Below, piece by piece: positions 41,664 to 49,160 of a stretch of 64,000 bases of DNA. Each line of letters opens with the position of its first letter. The first letter of the stretch is position 1. Under the pieces are notes generated by a model. The model did not search any database. It saw nothing but the letters and a program-made list of their open reading frames with translations, and was not told where the DNA came from. The stretch is taken from positions 25,444 to 89,443 of the forward strand of contig JAWVFI010000007.1 of NCBI GenBank assembly GCA_033856235.1, written 5' to 3'. The stretch is from DASXRU01 sp033856235 (lineage in GTDB: Bacteria; Acidobacteriota; Blastocatellia; Pyrinomonadales; Pyrinomonadaceae). The position numbers and the translations under genes were made by a program.

Positions 41664-42197
41664 ATGCTAGTTCAAAACGAAATTCAATCATCGTCAGGAA
41701 GTCGCGATCTGGTGCATCCCTCTCAGGGGAAGATTGAGCGCGAATTGGAAGTAGTTAGCCGGTGGATGGATAACCAATTTCGCATCCCGGGGCTAGGTTG
41801 GCACTTTGGTTTGAATGCCATAATCGATCTCGTTCCCGGCGTCGGCGACGTTGCGACCTCCCTGGTCGCCCTTTACGTAATGATATCTGCCGTTCGATAT
41901 CGAGTGCCGAAGATCACCCTGCTGCGCATGGGTTTGAATATTGCGATCTATTTCGTGGTGGGGCTGATTCCCTGGCTCGGGGATCTCTTTGGCGCCTGGT
42001 GGAAGCCTAATATTCGAAATTTGAATCTTCTGCGCCGGCGGGCCACCGTGTCGGCGGAGCAGGCAAAGCAGGGCCGCTCCAGTGACTGGTTATTTGTGGG
42101 ATTAATAATTCTGGGCTTAATGGCATTACTCTTCGGCTCACTTGCCCTGACCGCTTTCGTGTTTTGGTACTTGATAAAAAATATCAGCGTCGTGTGA
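41664..42197 (+). CDS. DUF4112 family membrane protein
   Basis: A 177-residue protein with the DUF4112 core: 'WMDNQFRIPGLGWHFGLNAIIDLVPGVGDVATSLVALYVMISA' (spread, about 33-75), then 'GLIPWLGDLFGAWWKPNIRN' (about 103-122). Two or three membrane helices follow the core, with the last at about 145-170. The family is widespread but uncharacterised. The stop TGA lies at the outer end of a palindromic repeat, and the same frame meets a TAG within the repeat two codons later. Confidence 0.88.
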   Translation: MLVQNEIQSSSGSRDLVHPSQGKIERELEVVSRWMDNQFRIPGLGWHFGLNAIIDLVPGVGDVATSLVALYVMISAVRYRVPKITLLRMGLNIAIYFVVGLIPWLGDLFGAWWKPNIRNLNLLRRRATVSAEQAKQGRSSDWLFVGLIILGLMALLFGSLALTAFVFWYLIKNISVV

Positions 42198-42290
42198 TTG
42201 TAGGGGCCTGCACTCCGTGGCTGCCCCCTTTCTTTAAGCATTCGCAAATCCAAACGAAGGGGGCGGCCACGGAGTGCCGCCCCTACAATC
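42196..42290. repeat. Palindromic repeat between two convergent genes (GTAGGGGCGG family)
   Basis: Outer arms GATTGTAGGGGC (42196-42207) and GCCCCTACAATC (42279-42290) are perfect. They continue inwards with related sequence (CACTCCGTGGCTGCCCCC against GGGGGCGGCCACGGAGTG). Both flanking genes end inside or at the edge of the element, each with TGA TTG TAG in frame. It may act as a bidirectional terminator. Confidence 0.75.
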
Positions 42291-43359
42291 ATAGGGTCGG
42301 ATGTTCTTTTACAAACGCGATCAGGTTCTGCACGTACTCTGAAAAATGGGGACAGTGAATGCCATGCGGTTCCAGCAACTCGCGGGCCCGGGTGGTGTCG
42401 TACGTCTGACCCAGAAAAAAGTAAGGCACCGCTGCATGCGGCAAGCCGCTGATCTTCTCGGCGAACGGAAGGAGGAGCGCGGGCTTGACTACCGCCGGCG
42501 GTATTGCGACCACCGAGCCTCGTCCATTTAGTCCTTTGGCAATCTCCTCAAAAAGTTCGTGGGTTGTGAGGGGAGCGGGATCAGCCAGTTGCACCGTCGC
42601 CCCCGCTGCGCGATCATCCCTGGCCAACGCCACCATGGCTTCGATGACAAAATCTATGGGCACCAGGTTCAGCCGCACGTCGCTGTTTCCAATATTCACC
42701 AGCGTCAACGCGGCCGGCCACCGGCGCAGATACTGAATCAAGTAGTAGATGCCATCATATTTCGCAGTTTCCCCTGTGCTGGAATCGCCGCAAACAACTG
42801 CCGGACGGTGGATGGTCACCGGCAGTTCCGCTTTCAGCGCCTCGACTTCCAGCTCGGCCAGATACTTGGTTTCTTCATAATTGTTGCGAAAGCCGGCGTC
42901 GTGTTGCAGCTCATCTTCCCTGATCAATCCCCGGCGCAGACCGGCTACATAGCAAGTCGAAACGTAATGGTAGCGACGCAGATTGGCGATTGATCGCACG
43001 AATGAATTTACGTTCCGGGTGCCGTCCACATTAACTCTGAATGCGAGGTCGCGCGCCACCGCGAGGTCGTAAATCGCCGCCAAGTGGAAGACCGTCGTCG
43101 TTTCCCGCTGCGCCGCATCGCTGTCAGCCGGGGAAAGACCGAGATCGGGTCGGGTAATGTCACCCTCGACGATGCGAAAATGTTCTTCAGGAACATTCGT
43201 TTCGCCAGCGATCCCTTTTATTTCCTCACGAGCGCGGGCGGCAAAAGCTGGCTGAACCAGGAGCAGGAAACGCGCACCGTCGGTGGCCAGCCGTTTGACC
43301 AAACGCGCGGCAATGAACCCGGGAAAGCCGGTAATGAAAATGATTTCGCCGCCCGCCAT
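42289..43359 (-). CDS. NAD-dependent epimerase/dehydratase, extended SDR (NAD_binding_4-like)
   Basis: A 356-residue SDR-fold protein. The nucleotide-binding loop is 'ITGFPGFIAARLVKRL' (about 8-24), a TGxxGxxA variant of the TGxxGxxG pattern. 'VEGDITRPDLGL' and 'VFHLAAIYDLA' follow, and the catalytic Tyr-Lys is in 'NYEETKYLAE' (about 165-173). The C-terminal part resembles fatty-acyl-CoA or thioester reductase SDRs. It could act on a sugar, sterol or acyl substrate; nothing nearby decides it. A single-gene unit; its stop is at the edge of a palindromic repeat. Confidence 0.85.
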   Translation of the reverse strand: MAGGEIIFITGFPGFIAARLVKRLATDGARFLLLVQPAFAARAREEIKGIAGETNVPEEHFRIVEGDITRPDLGLSPADSDAAQRETTTVFHLAAIYDLAVARDLAFRVNVDGTRNVNSFVRSIANLRRYHYVSTCYVAGLRRGLIREDELQHDAGFRNNYEETKYLAELEVEALKAELPVTIHRPAVVCGDSSTGETAKYDGIYYLIQYLRRWPAALTLVNIGNSDVRLNLVPIDFVIEAMVALARDDRAAGATVQLADPAPLTTHELFEEIAKGLNGRGSVVAIPPAVVKPALLLPFAEKISGLPHAAVPYFFLGQTYDTTRARELLEPHGIHCPHFSEYVQNLIAFVKEHPTL

Positions 43360-43459
43360 CGTATTTGATCTGTTTAGCTATTGACCGAGCCTGAAGACAT
43401 TCGAGCGGAGTATAATGCAAAGCTTCGCGTCAAAGATAATTCAAAAAAGGAGTGATGTA

Positions 43460-45025
43460 ATGATCTCAGTTCGTCCGGTGCAGCGCCGTGTGGCGGTAGC
43501 CCTCGTATTCGCGCTCTTTACACTTCTGCCGGCTTTTGGGCAGCAGGAGCCTGCGTGCACGGTCCGCATTACTCTTCTACAGGTGAACGATGTTTACCAG
43601 TTCACTCCGGTGGAAGGCGGGAAACGTGGCGGGCTGGCCCGGGTCTCCGCTTTGCGCAAGAAGATCATGGCAGACTCGCCCCACACGCTTTTCCTGCTGG
43701 CCGGCGATACCATTTCTCCTTCAGTCGAATCGATCACTTACAAAGGCCGGCAGATGATCGACGCCTGGAATTTGAGCGGGTTGGATTTCGCCACGTTTGG
43801 TAATCATGAATTCGACTTCGGGCCAGAGGTGTTGCGCGAACGCATCGGAGAATCGAAGTTCAAATGGCTGGGGGCGAACGTGGTGGACAAAACGAGCGGG
43901 CAAACATTTGCTAATACTTCGGAATTCATCATCCGTGAATTTGAAGGCGTGAAAATCGGTTTCTTTGGTCTGACTTTGCCGGAGACGAAAGTCACTTCCC
44001 GGCCGGGTGACGACGTGGACATCCTCGATCCCTGTACGACGGCGACGCGGATCGTGCCGCAAATCCGCGCCAGGGGCGCGCAGGTGGTAATCGCTCTGAC
44101 GCATCTTTCGATGCAGGAAGATAAACAGTTAGCGCGCTGCTCGGGCGTCGATCTGATCCTCGGCGGGCACGAACACAGCCTGTTGGAATCAATGGCCGGG
44201 CATGCGCCGATTCTAAAGATGACGGCCGATGCACGCGAAATGGGGCGCATCGATCTGAACATTTCGAAGACGACCGGGCAGGTTCAAAGCATCGACTGGA
44301 AGGTCATCGAGATCACTGATGAGCTTCCCTCAGACACGCAATTCGTTGCGCTGGAACGAAAGTACGGCTCGCTATTGAACGAGCTAGCGCGCCGCGTGGG
44401 CCATACCAATGTCGAGTTGGAAGCGCGTAGCGGCGTGGGACGCACACGCGAAACTAACACTGGCGATTTCGTGGCCGACGCTTTTCGCAACGCGACGCTA
44501 TCCGATGTGGCCATCATGAATGGCGGGTCGATTCGTGCTGACGACGTCCTGAAACCCGGTGATCTTACCCGGCGAGACGTTTTGTCCCTGCTTCCTTTCA
44601 AAAATCGCGTCATCAAGATGGAACTCAGTGGCGCAACATTGCGGGCCGCGCTGGAACATGGCGTGGCCCGCAGTGCCGAGGATGCCGAACCGGGGCGGTT
44701 CCCACAGGTTTCCGGTATGCGCTATGTGTTCGACGCCACGCGCAAACCCGGATCACGCATCACCAGCCTAACGGTTAATGGCAGACCACTGGATGATCGC
44801 AAGACTTACACGCTGGCTACCACCGACTACGTTGCCGGCGGTGGCGACGGTTACGAGATGCTTAAGAGCGGGCGGCTCCTGATTGCTCCGGCGCAGGGGC
44901 AGTTCGATTCTGACGTTTTGCAGAAAGCAATTTCATCCGTGCGCGCGATTGCGCCCAAGACCGACGGACGCATCACCCGCCTGGACAAACCGGCAGGCAA
45001 GAAGAACGATTGCGCAGAACGGTGA
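43460..45025 (+). CDS. 5'-nucleotidase / 2',3'-cyclic phosphodiesterase (UshA-like)
   Basis: A periplasmic enzyme of about 521 residues that hydrolyses nucleotides or related phosphoesters. The signal peptide is 'VAVALVFALFTLLPAFGQ'. The metallophosphatase domain has 'LLQVNDVYQF', 'LLAGDTISPS', 'FGNHEFDFG', 'VVIALTHL' and 'ILGGHEH', the full set of metal-binding motifs. The 5_nucleotid_C domain has 'NTGDFVADAFRNA', 'NGGSIRADDVLKPGDLTRRDVLSLLPFKN' (spread) and 'TTDYVAGGGDGYEML'. The ATG at 43460 has AAGGAG before it; an earlier ATG at 43415 lacks one. Confidence 0.93.
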   Translation: MISVRPVQRRVAVALVFALFTLLPAFGQQEPACTVRITLLQVNDVYQFTPVEGGKRGGLARVSALRKKIMADSPHTLFLLAGDTISPSVESITYKGRQMIDAWNLSGLDFATFGNHEFDFGPEVLRERIGESKFKWLGANVVDKTSGQTFANTSEFIIREFEGVKIGFFGLTLPETKVTSRPGDDVDILDPCTTATRIVPQIRARGAQVVIALTHLSMQEDKQLARCSGVDLILGGHEHSLLESMAGHAPILKMTADAREMGRIDLNISKTTGQVQSIDWKVIEITDELPSDTQFVALERKYGSLLNELARRVGHTNVELEARSGVGRTRETNTGDFVADAFRNATLSDVAIMNGGSIRADDVLKPGDLTRRDVLSLLPFKNRVIKMELSGATLRAALEHGVARSAEDAEPGRFPQVSGMRYVFDATRKPGSRITSLTVNGRPLDDRKTYTLATTDYVAGGGDGYEMLKSGRLLIAPAQGQFDSDVLQKAISSVRAIAPKTDGRITRLDKPAGKKNDCAER

Positions 45026-45105
45026 TATTCGTCAGAGCTGGAGCTTGGGGGCGGCGTTAACATCTACTCAGCAGGATTATTGTCCGGCTGCGACTGTCAG
45101 AATGG

Positions 45106-45128
45106 CGCGCGGCCATTGAGGCCGCGCG
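45106..45128 (+). terminator. Possible terminator hairpin after the nucleotidase gene
   Basis: CGCGCGGCC-ATTGA-GGCCGCGCG is a perfect 9-bp stem 80 bp after the stop. No T-run follows directly, so termination is uncertain. A second CCCTC/GAGGG hairpin lies near 45165-45190, next to the convergent gene end. Confidence 0.45.
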
Positions 45129-45218
45129 TTGGGAAAAGTTTAGCTTGTCTTGTCACAAGCCCTCCCCTAACTCCTCACAGAGGGAGAGGAATTAGAAAGA
45201 GAAATTAAAACCAGGGCA

Positions 45219-46163
45219 TTACTTACGCGAACGGGCGCAGAGATCGCGGGCCGCTGCTACCCATTCCGGAAACTGAAATTCGAATCCTGATTGCTGCAGT
45301 CTCGCCGGAATTACACGCCGGCTTTTCAGAATGAGCTCTGTCTCGCTGCCCAGCACGAAAGCCCCCAGTTCTAACATCCAGTTCGTAGCAGGAAGACCGA
45401 ACGGGATCCCCCAGGCTGCGCGCAAAGCCCGCATGAACTCGGCATTGATTAAGGGATTCGGCGCCGCCAGAATTACCGGACCAGCAAGTCCTTCATTTTG
45501 AATGAGCCAACGGACGGCGCTCACAAAATCCTGATCGTGAATCCAGGACACATACTGTTGTCCATCTCCGGCCTGTCCGCCGAGTCCATACTTCACCAAC
45601 CGCAGCAGCATCTCGTACGGTCCGCCCGGATTCGAACTCATAACGATCGCTGAGCGCATTAGCACCTTGCGTGTGAACGGCGTCGGCACTTTGTCAAACG
45701 CGTGTTCCCATGACTTCACCACATCGATACTGAAGCGCCAGGTTTCGGGGGCGCCTGCTTCTGATCCCCCGATGATGCCGGTGGCTTCATCGTTAGGCGC
45801 CTCAAAACGATGGGCATAAAGAGTTGCCGTGCTCGCTTGCAGCCACACTCGCGGCGGCTTCGAAGCCTGGACGATTGCGTCGCCGACCACGCGGGTTGAT
45901 TTCACTCGCGAGTCGATGATTAGTTTCCGATTGTCAGGTGTGTAGCGGCAGTTGACGCTCTGTCCCGCCAGATTGATGACTGCATCGGCCGCTTCGAACT
46001 CCCCGGTCCAATCATCCTGAGTCTCGCCGTCCCAGCGAACCGTGCGCCAGGGAGCATTCGCCGGAGTGCGGCTGAGGACCACCACCTCGTGCCCTTGCTC
46101 ATGAAACGCCCGAGCCAAAATCGTGCCAACCTGGCCGGAACCACCTGGAATTACTAGCTTCAT
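45219..46163 (-). CDS. TIGR01777 family NAD-dependent epimerase (SDR39U1-like)
   Basis: A 314-residue SDR protein: 'LVIPGGSGQVGTILARAFHEQGHEVVVLSRTP' at the N-terminus (dinucleotide loop GGSGQVG), 'AVINLAGQSV', 'RVKSTRVVGDAI', 'SASTATLYAH'-type region (LQASTATLYAHRF), and the C-terminal DUF1731 part 'ALRAAWGIPFGLPATNWMLELGAFVLGSETELILKSRRVIPARL' in pieces. The family also includes bacterial YfcH. The substrate is not known. A single gene, upstream of which lies the TetR operon on the same strand. Confidence 0.88.
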   Translation of the reverse strand: MKLVIPGGSGQVGTILARAFHEQGHEVVVLSRTPANAPWRTVRWDGETQDDWTGEFEAADAVINLAGQSVNCRYTPDNRKLIIDSRVKSTRVVGDAIVQASKPPRVWLQASTATLYAHRFEAPNDEATGIIGGSEAGAPETWRFSIDVVKSWEHAFDKVPTPFTRKVLMRSAIVMSSNPGGPYEMLLRLVKYGLGGQAGDGQQYVSWIHDQDFVSAVRWLIQNEGLAGPVILAAPNPLINAEFMRALRAAWGIPFGLPATNWMLELGAFVLGSETELILKSRRVIPARLQQSGFEFQFPEWVAAARDLCARSRK

Positions 46164-46228
46164 GTTTGCCTGACCATTCTTTGAACTTAGAGTCCCGAAC
46201 CTTCTGGACTCGTTCTATGTCGCGCGCG

Positions 46229-46924
46229 TCAATTCCCGAGATCGCGTAGTTCCGTGACCAGCTTGAGGGCCCGTTTCCGCACTGGCCGCATCAGCGGATT
46301 GCTGGCTAGAGAAATCAGACGGTCCAGGAGATCGACTGTGTATTCAATCAGCCGGTACGTTCGCACCTGCTTAGGCGAAGAGTCGTGAATCCAAAAAAGT
46401 ATTATCCCCATGTGATAGAGCCAGAGCAGATAAGGTAGTTCGGCCCGGAGGTCGTTTGGCATGCGCGCTTTGGATCCTGCTACCAGATTTTCGAAAAGGC
46501 CGATAGCCTCGGCGCGCACGTGATGCGAATCCGGCGCAAAGGGACTAAGGGGACTATTTGGATCGGCCGCGGTTTTGAAAAGGACCGCAGCGAATTCGTG
46601 ATAAGGCCCCAGGGTTGAGATCTTCAGCCGCGTCACCGCTAGCAGTCGTTCCTTCAGATGGAGCTCCTGCTCCAACGCCGGCAGCGATGCCGCCAGGTGC
46701 TGTTCGTGCGTGCGCTGGTAGAAGGCCTGGATCAATTGTTCTTTGGAGCGAAAGTAATGATACGCATTGCCCAGGGACACTCCGGATTTTTTGGCGATGG
46801 CGCGCATGGTGGTTCTTTCATAACCATCCTGTTCCAGCAACTCCAAAGCCGTATTCAGGATCAGTGCGCGGGTTTGTTCGCCCTTTTGCGTCCTGGCTGC
46901 TTTTGAATGGTCGGCAGAGCTCAT
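46229..46924 (-). CDS. TetR/AcrR family transcriptional regulator
   Basis: A 231-residue repressor. The N-terminal HTH is 'RALILNTALELLEQDGYERTTMRAIAKKSGVSLGNAYHYFRSKEQLIQAFY', in pieces over about 20-70. The C-terminal ligand-binding part is helical and not diagnostic. It is the third gene of an operon whose promoter lies between two TGAAC-N2-GTTCA palindromes (47720-47789), so it is probably autoregulated. The gap to the previous gene is 4 bp. The ligand is unknown; the partner genes suggest a membrane or redox-linked substrate. Confidence 0.9.
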   Translation of the reverse strand: MSSADHSKAARTQKGEQTRALILNTALELLEQDGYERTTMRAIAKKSGVSLGNAYHYFRSKEQLIQAFYQRTHEQHLAASLPALEQELHLKERLLAVTRLKISTLGPYHEFAAVLFKTAADPNSPLSPFAPDSHHVRAEAIGLFENLVAGSKARMPNDLRAELPYLLWLYHMGIILFWIHDSSPKQVRTYRLIEYTVDLLDRLISLASNPLMRPVRKRALKLVTELRDLGN

Positions 46925-46928
46925 ATAT

Positions 46929-47294
46929 TTACCTCGCCAGTCCGGCCGCCCGGCTGATCTGATACCGGTGCTGCGAAATCATCGAAACCACGCGCCTGGT
47001 GGTTGGCAGCAACTCAGGGGAAGCCAGGCGGTAAGACCATTCGTGATAGCGGCTCAGGGCCCACAGAACCATGAGCCACGCCTTTGGCCCAAAGTAAACC
47101 GCACCTTGATCGCAGATCACCGTCAGATCCTCCCCCGTGATGTCATGGTTGAGTTGCGGAAAACGCTTACGCGCTTCGTCGGACTTGATGGGCACAAAGA
47201 TCAGTTCGACCAGCTTGGGTTGATCCTGCAGCCATTCATGGGCGCGGCAACACAAACCGCAGTCCGGATCGTAAAGTAGTGTCAGAGCGGGCAT
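46929..47294 (-). CDS. DCC family thiol-disulfide oxidoreductase (DUF393)
   Basis: A 121-residue protein with the DCC motif 'LLYDPDCGLCCRAHEWL' at residues 5-21, where the C-x2-C pair is the likely redox centre. The rest (LIFVPIKSDEARKRFP, then 'ITGEDLTVICDQGAVYFGPKAWLMVLWAL') fits DUF393. These proteins resemble thioredoxin-like oxidoreductases, but substrates are not known. It is the middle gene of a tight three-gene operon, 2 bp after the membrane protein and 4 bp before tetR. Confidence 0.88.
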   Translation of the reverse strand: MPALTLLYDPDCGLCCRAHEWLQDQPKLVELIFVPIKSDEARKRFPQLNHDITGEDLTVICDQGAVYFGPKAWLMVLWALSRYHEWSYRLASPELLPTTRRVVSMISQHRYQISRAAGLAR

Positions 47295-47296
47295 CG

Positions 47297-47698
47297 CTAA
47301 GCCTCCTGCACTCTGGTGTAAGCGTCCGGGGGAACCGGAGGCTGAGCATTACGTAACGTGGCGCGACGCCGCATGCGGCTAAAAAGGAAGAGATTGAAGA
47401 AGTGCATTCCGCCCAGCACGATCAGTACCATGCCGACCTTAACCGATAGGGCCTCAATGCCTTCCTGCGCCGATGCGATTTTGTAACCGAGCTTGAGCGC
47501 CAGACTGACATACCCGAAATTGATGAGGTAAAAGCCCACCACCAGCAGGGAGTTGACCGAATCGGCCAGCGCTTCATTGCCGTGAAAGACGTCCACCAGA
47601 AACAGCCGCCCATTCTTATGCAGCGTGTGGGCTACCCAGATGGTCAGGGCGATGCTGATGGCGAGATAGAGCAGGTAGGTGGCGATTTCGATGTTCAT
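47297..47698 (-). CDS. Small membrane protein, first gene of the TetR operon
   Basis: A 133-residue protein with three hydrophobic segments (about 5-25, 44-65, 80-105: TYLLYLAISIALTIWVAHTL; SLLVVGFYLINFGYVSLAL; VGMVLIVLGGMHFFNLFLF). The ATG at 47698 has AAGGAG nearby (AAAAAGGAGACCGCT). No family can be named, though it resembles integral membrane proteins found beside DCC proteins. Its expression is probably de-repressed when the TetR ligand is present. Confidence 0.75.
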   Translation of the reverse strand: MNIEIATYLLYLAISIALTIWVAHTLHKNGRLFLVDVFHGNEALADSVNSLLVVGFYLINFGYVSLALKLGYKIASAQEGIEALSVKVGMVLIVLGGMHFFNLFLFSRMRRRATLRNAQPPVPPDAYTRVQEA

Positions 47699-47719
47699 AG
47701 CGGTCTCCTTTTTCAAAAC

Positions 47720-47789
47720 TGAACGTGTTCAACTCTCGCAGGATAGGCTTCGCCAGTTGCGTTGTCAAGCATTTTTTTGAACATGTTCA
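47720..47789 (-). promoter_or_regulatory. TetR-type operators flanking a sigma-70 promoter
   Basis: On the minus strand TTGACA (47768-47763), a 17-bp spacer and TATCCT (47745-47740) form the promoter. TGAACATGTTCA (47778-47789), a perfect 12-bp palindrome, lies just upstream of the -35, and TGAACGTGTTCA (47720-47731), with identical arms, lies at the expected transcription start. The second overlaps the start site, so binding there should block initiation. The layout fits autoregulation of the operon by its TetR. Confidence 0.75.
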
Positions 47790-47901
47790 GAATTTTTCCA
47801 AATGAGCTATTTTTGGGGTTTTCTCGGGCGAAGACCCGGCCTTGAGGTAAGTCTGAGGTGCTCTGCCTCTAGGTTAGCCGCGGGGGATGTACGAGCTGCG
47901 T

Positions 47902-47930
47902 TTGACTCTCAACAGGCTTGGGGCTTAACC
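47902..47930 (+). promoter_or_regulatory. Candidate promoter for the phenylalanine hydroxylase leader
   Basis: TTGACT (47902-47907), a 17-bp spacer and TTAACC (47925-47930). The -10 is weak. Transcription would begin near 47937, about 20 bases before the leader-peptide ATG at 47958. Confidence 0.35.
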
Positions 47931-47957
47931 TCGCCGAGTGCAAACGCCCGGATTAAA

Positions 47958-48047
47958 ATGATCAGTCAAGACAAAGCCTATCGTTACTATTATTATCCGC
48001 TCTCCGGTTGGAGGGACGGTGGGGCATGGGTTGTCGGCGGGCCATGA
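47958..48047 (+). CDS. Tyr-rich leader peptide of the phenylalanine hydroxylase attenuator
   Basis: A 29-codon frame, ATG at 47958 to TGA at 48045-48047. It begins MISQDKAYRYYYYP: five of six codons from 47979 to 47996 encode Tyr (TAT CGT TAC TAT TAT TAT). Two Trp codons follow later (SGWRDGGAW). No long product is made; such frames sense charged tRNA by ribosome stalling. The binding site is weak (GGA about six bases before the ATG). A terminator begins 28 bases after the stop codon and the regulated gene follows. The reading is from sequence alone. Confidence 0.75.
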   Translation: MISQDKAYRYYYYPLSGWRDGGAWVVGGP

Positions 48048-48122
48048 TCATCTGACGCTTAGACAAATTTCCAGAACCGGCCACCGGTCCTTTCCAAAAG
48101 GATCGGTGGCCGGTTTGGTTTT
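48014..48122 (+). terminator. Attenuator: terminator and competing antiterminator
   Basis: The terminator pairs AACCGGCCACCG (48075-48086) with CGGTGGCCGGTT (48104-48115), extended inside by TCCTTT with AAAGGA, and is followed by TGGTTTTG. The antiterminator pairs GGACGGTGG (48014-48022), inside the leader frame, with CCACCGGTCC (48081-48090): nine base pairs with one bulged G. The two structures exclude each other. A ribosome paused at the Tyr codons leaves 48014-48022 free and favours read-through; one that reaches the stop covers it and favours termination. Confidence 0.75.
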
Positions 48123-48172
48123 GAGAAGTCCGACAAATCCTAGAATCCGGTATTGAAAGCGAGTCCATTAAC

Positions 48173-49084
48173 ATGACCACAAAATCCAAAAGCCCGCTGC
48201 TCTTCGATCACGTCGATACGCGCCTGGTGACGATTGATAGCGAAACTAACCTGGACGCAGGCGCGGAACAAAAACCCACGGATCGCAATAGAGTTGTGCA
48301 ACTCGATCCCGATCATCCCGGCTTTCGTGATGCGGAGTATCGCGCGCGTCGTAATCGAATAGCCCAAATCGCGCTCAACTATAAACCCTTCCGCGAAATT
48401 CCAGACGCGCCTTACACAACCGCGGAACATGAAGTTTGGAGCACAATCTGGCGCGCCCTGGAACCGGCACATGGGGCCCACGCTTGTGCCGAATATCTTA
48501 CGTGCGTAGACCGATTGGCCCTGCTGCGCGATCGCATACCTCAGCTACGCGAAGTGAGCGAGAAGGTCCAGGCGCTGAGTGGGTTTAGGCTGGAGCCGGT
48601 GGCCGGGCTGGTTGAACCGCGAGTCTTTCTGGAGTCAATGGCGGACGGCGTGTTTCTCTGCACCCAGTACATCCGGCATCACTCAACGCCGCTGTACACG
48701 CCGGAGCCTGACGTGGTCCATGAGATTGTTGGCCACGCAGTGACGCTCGGCAGTGAGCGCCTGGCCAATCTCAACCGTCTGTTTGGCAAGGCCGTCCAGC
48801 GGACGACGGAGCCGGCGAAGCTGGAGAAGTTGTCGCGGCTCTATTGGTTCACGTTGGAGTTCGGTGTCTTGCGAGAGGAGGGAAAAGTTAAAGCGTACGG
48901 CACCGGGCTGCTTTCGTCAGCGGGCGAACTCGAAGCAATGTACCGGGCGGAACTGCGGCCACTGGATCCGGAAGCGGCGTCGCGTCAGGATTATGATCCC
49001 ACAGATTTTCAACCGGTCTTATTTTGCGCCGGCTCTTTCGACGCGATGTATCAAACGCTGCAGGAGTATCTGTTAACGTTGTAG
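48173..49084 (+). CDS. phhA: Phenylalanine 4-monooxygenase (aromatic amino acid hydroxylase)
   Basis: A pterin-dependent iron enzyme that hydroxylates phenylalanine to tyrosine. It has 303 residues, the bacterial length. The iron ligands are His and His in 'PDVVHEIVGHAVTLGSERLA' and Glu in 'YWFTLEFGVLREEGKVKAYGTGLLSSAGELE' (spread). 'EHEVWSTIWRALEPAHGAHACAEYL' is also typical. It follows a Tyr-codon attenuator, so expression should rise when tyrosyl-tRNA is scarce. No pterin dehydratase gene is adjacent. The stop TAG is inside a palindromic repeat. Confidence 0.93.
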   Translation: MTTKSKSPLLFDHVDTRLVTIDSETNLDAGAEQKPTDRNRVVQLDPDHPGFRDAEYRARRNRIAQIALNYKPFREIPDAPYTTAEHEVWSTIWRALEPAHGAHACAEYLTCVDRLALLRDRIPQLREVSEKVQALSGFRLEPVAGLVEPRVFLESMADGVFLCTQYIRHHSTPLYTPEPDVVHEIVGHAVTLGSERLANLNRLFGKAVQRTTEPAKLEKLSRLYWFTLEFGVLREEGKVKAYGTGLLSSAGELEAMYRAELRPLDPEAASRQDYDPTDFQPVLFCAGSFDAMYQTLQEYLLTL

Positions 49085-49160
49085 GGGCGGGACTCCGTGC
49101 CCGCCCTCTTTAGTTCCCCATCGAGACGAATGGGGCGGCCACGAAGTGCCATCCCTACAA
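49079..49160. repeat. Palindromic repeat between two convergent genes (GTAGGGGCGG family)
   Basis: The left arm starts TTGTAGGGGCGGGACTCCGT at 49079 and the right arm ends GCCATCCCTACAA at 49160; both also share CCGCCC/GGGGCGG segments. The TAG stops of the hydroxylase gene (49082-49084) and of the convergent gene (49157-49155) are both in the element, each read as TTG TAG. Related to the elements at 34753 and 42196. Confidence 0.75.
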
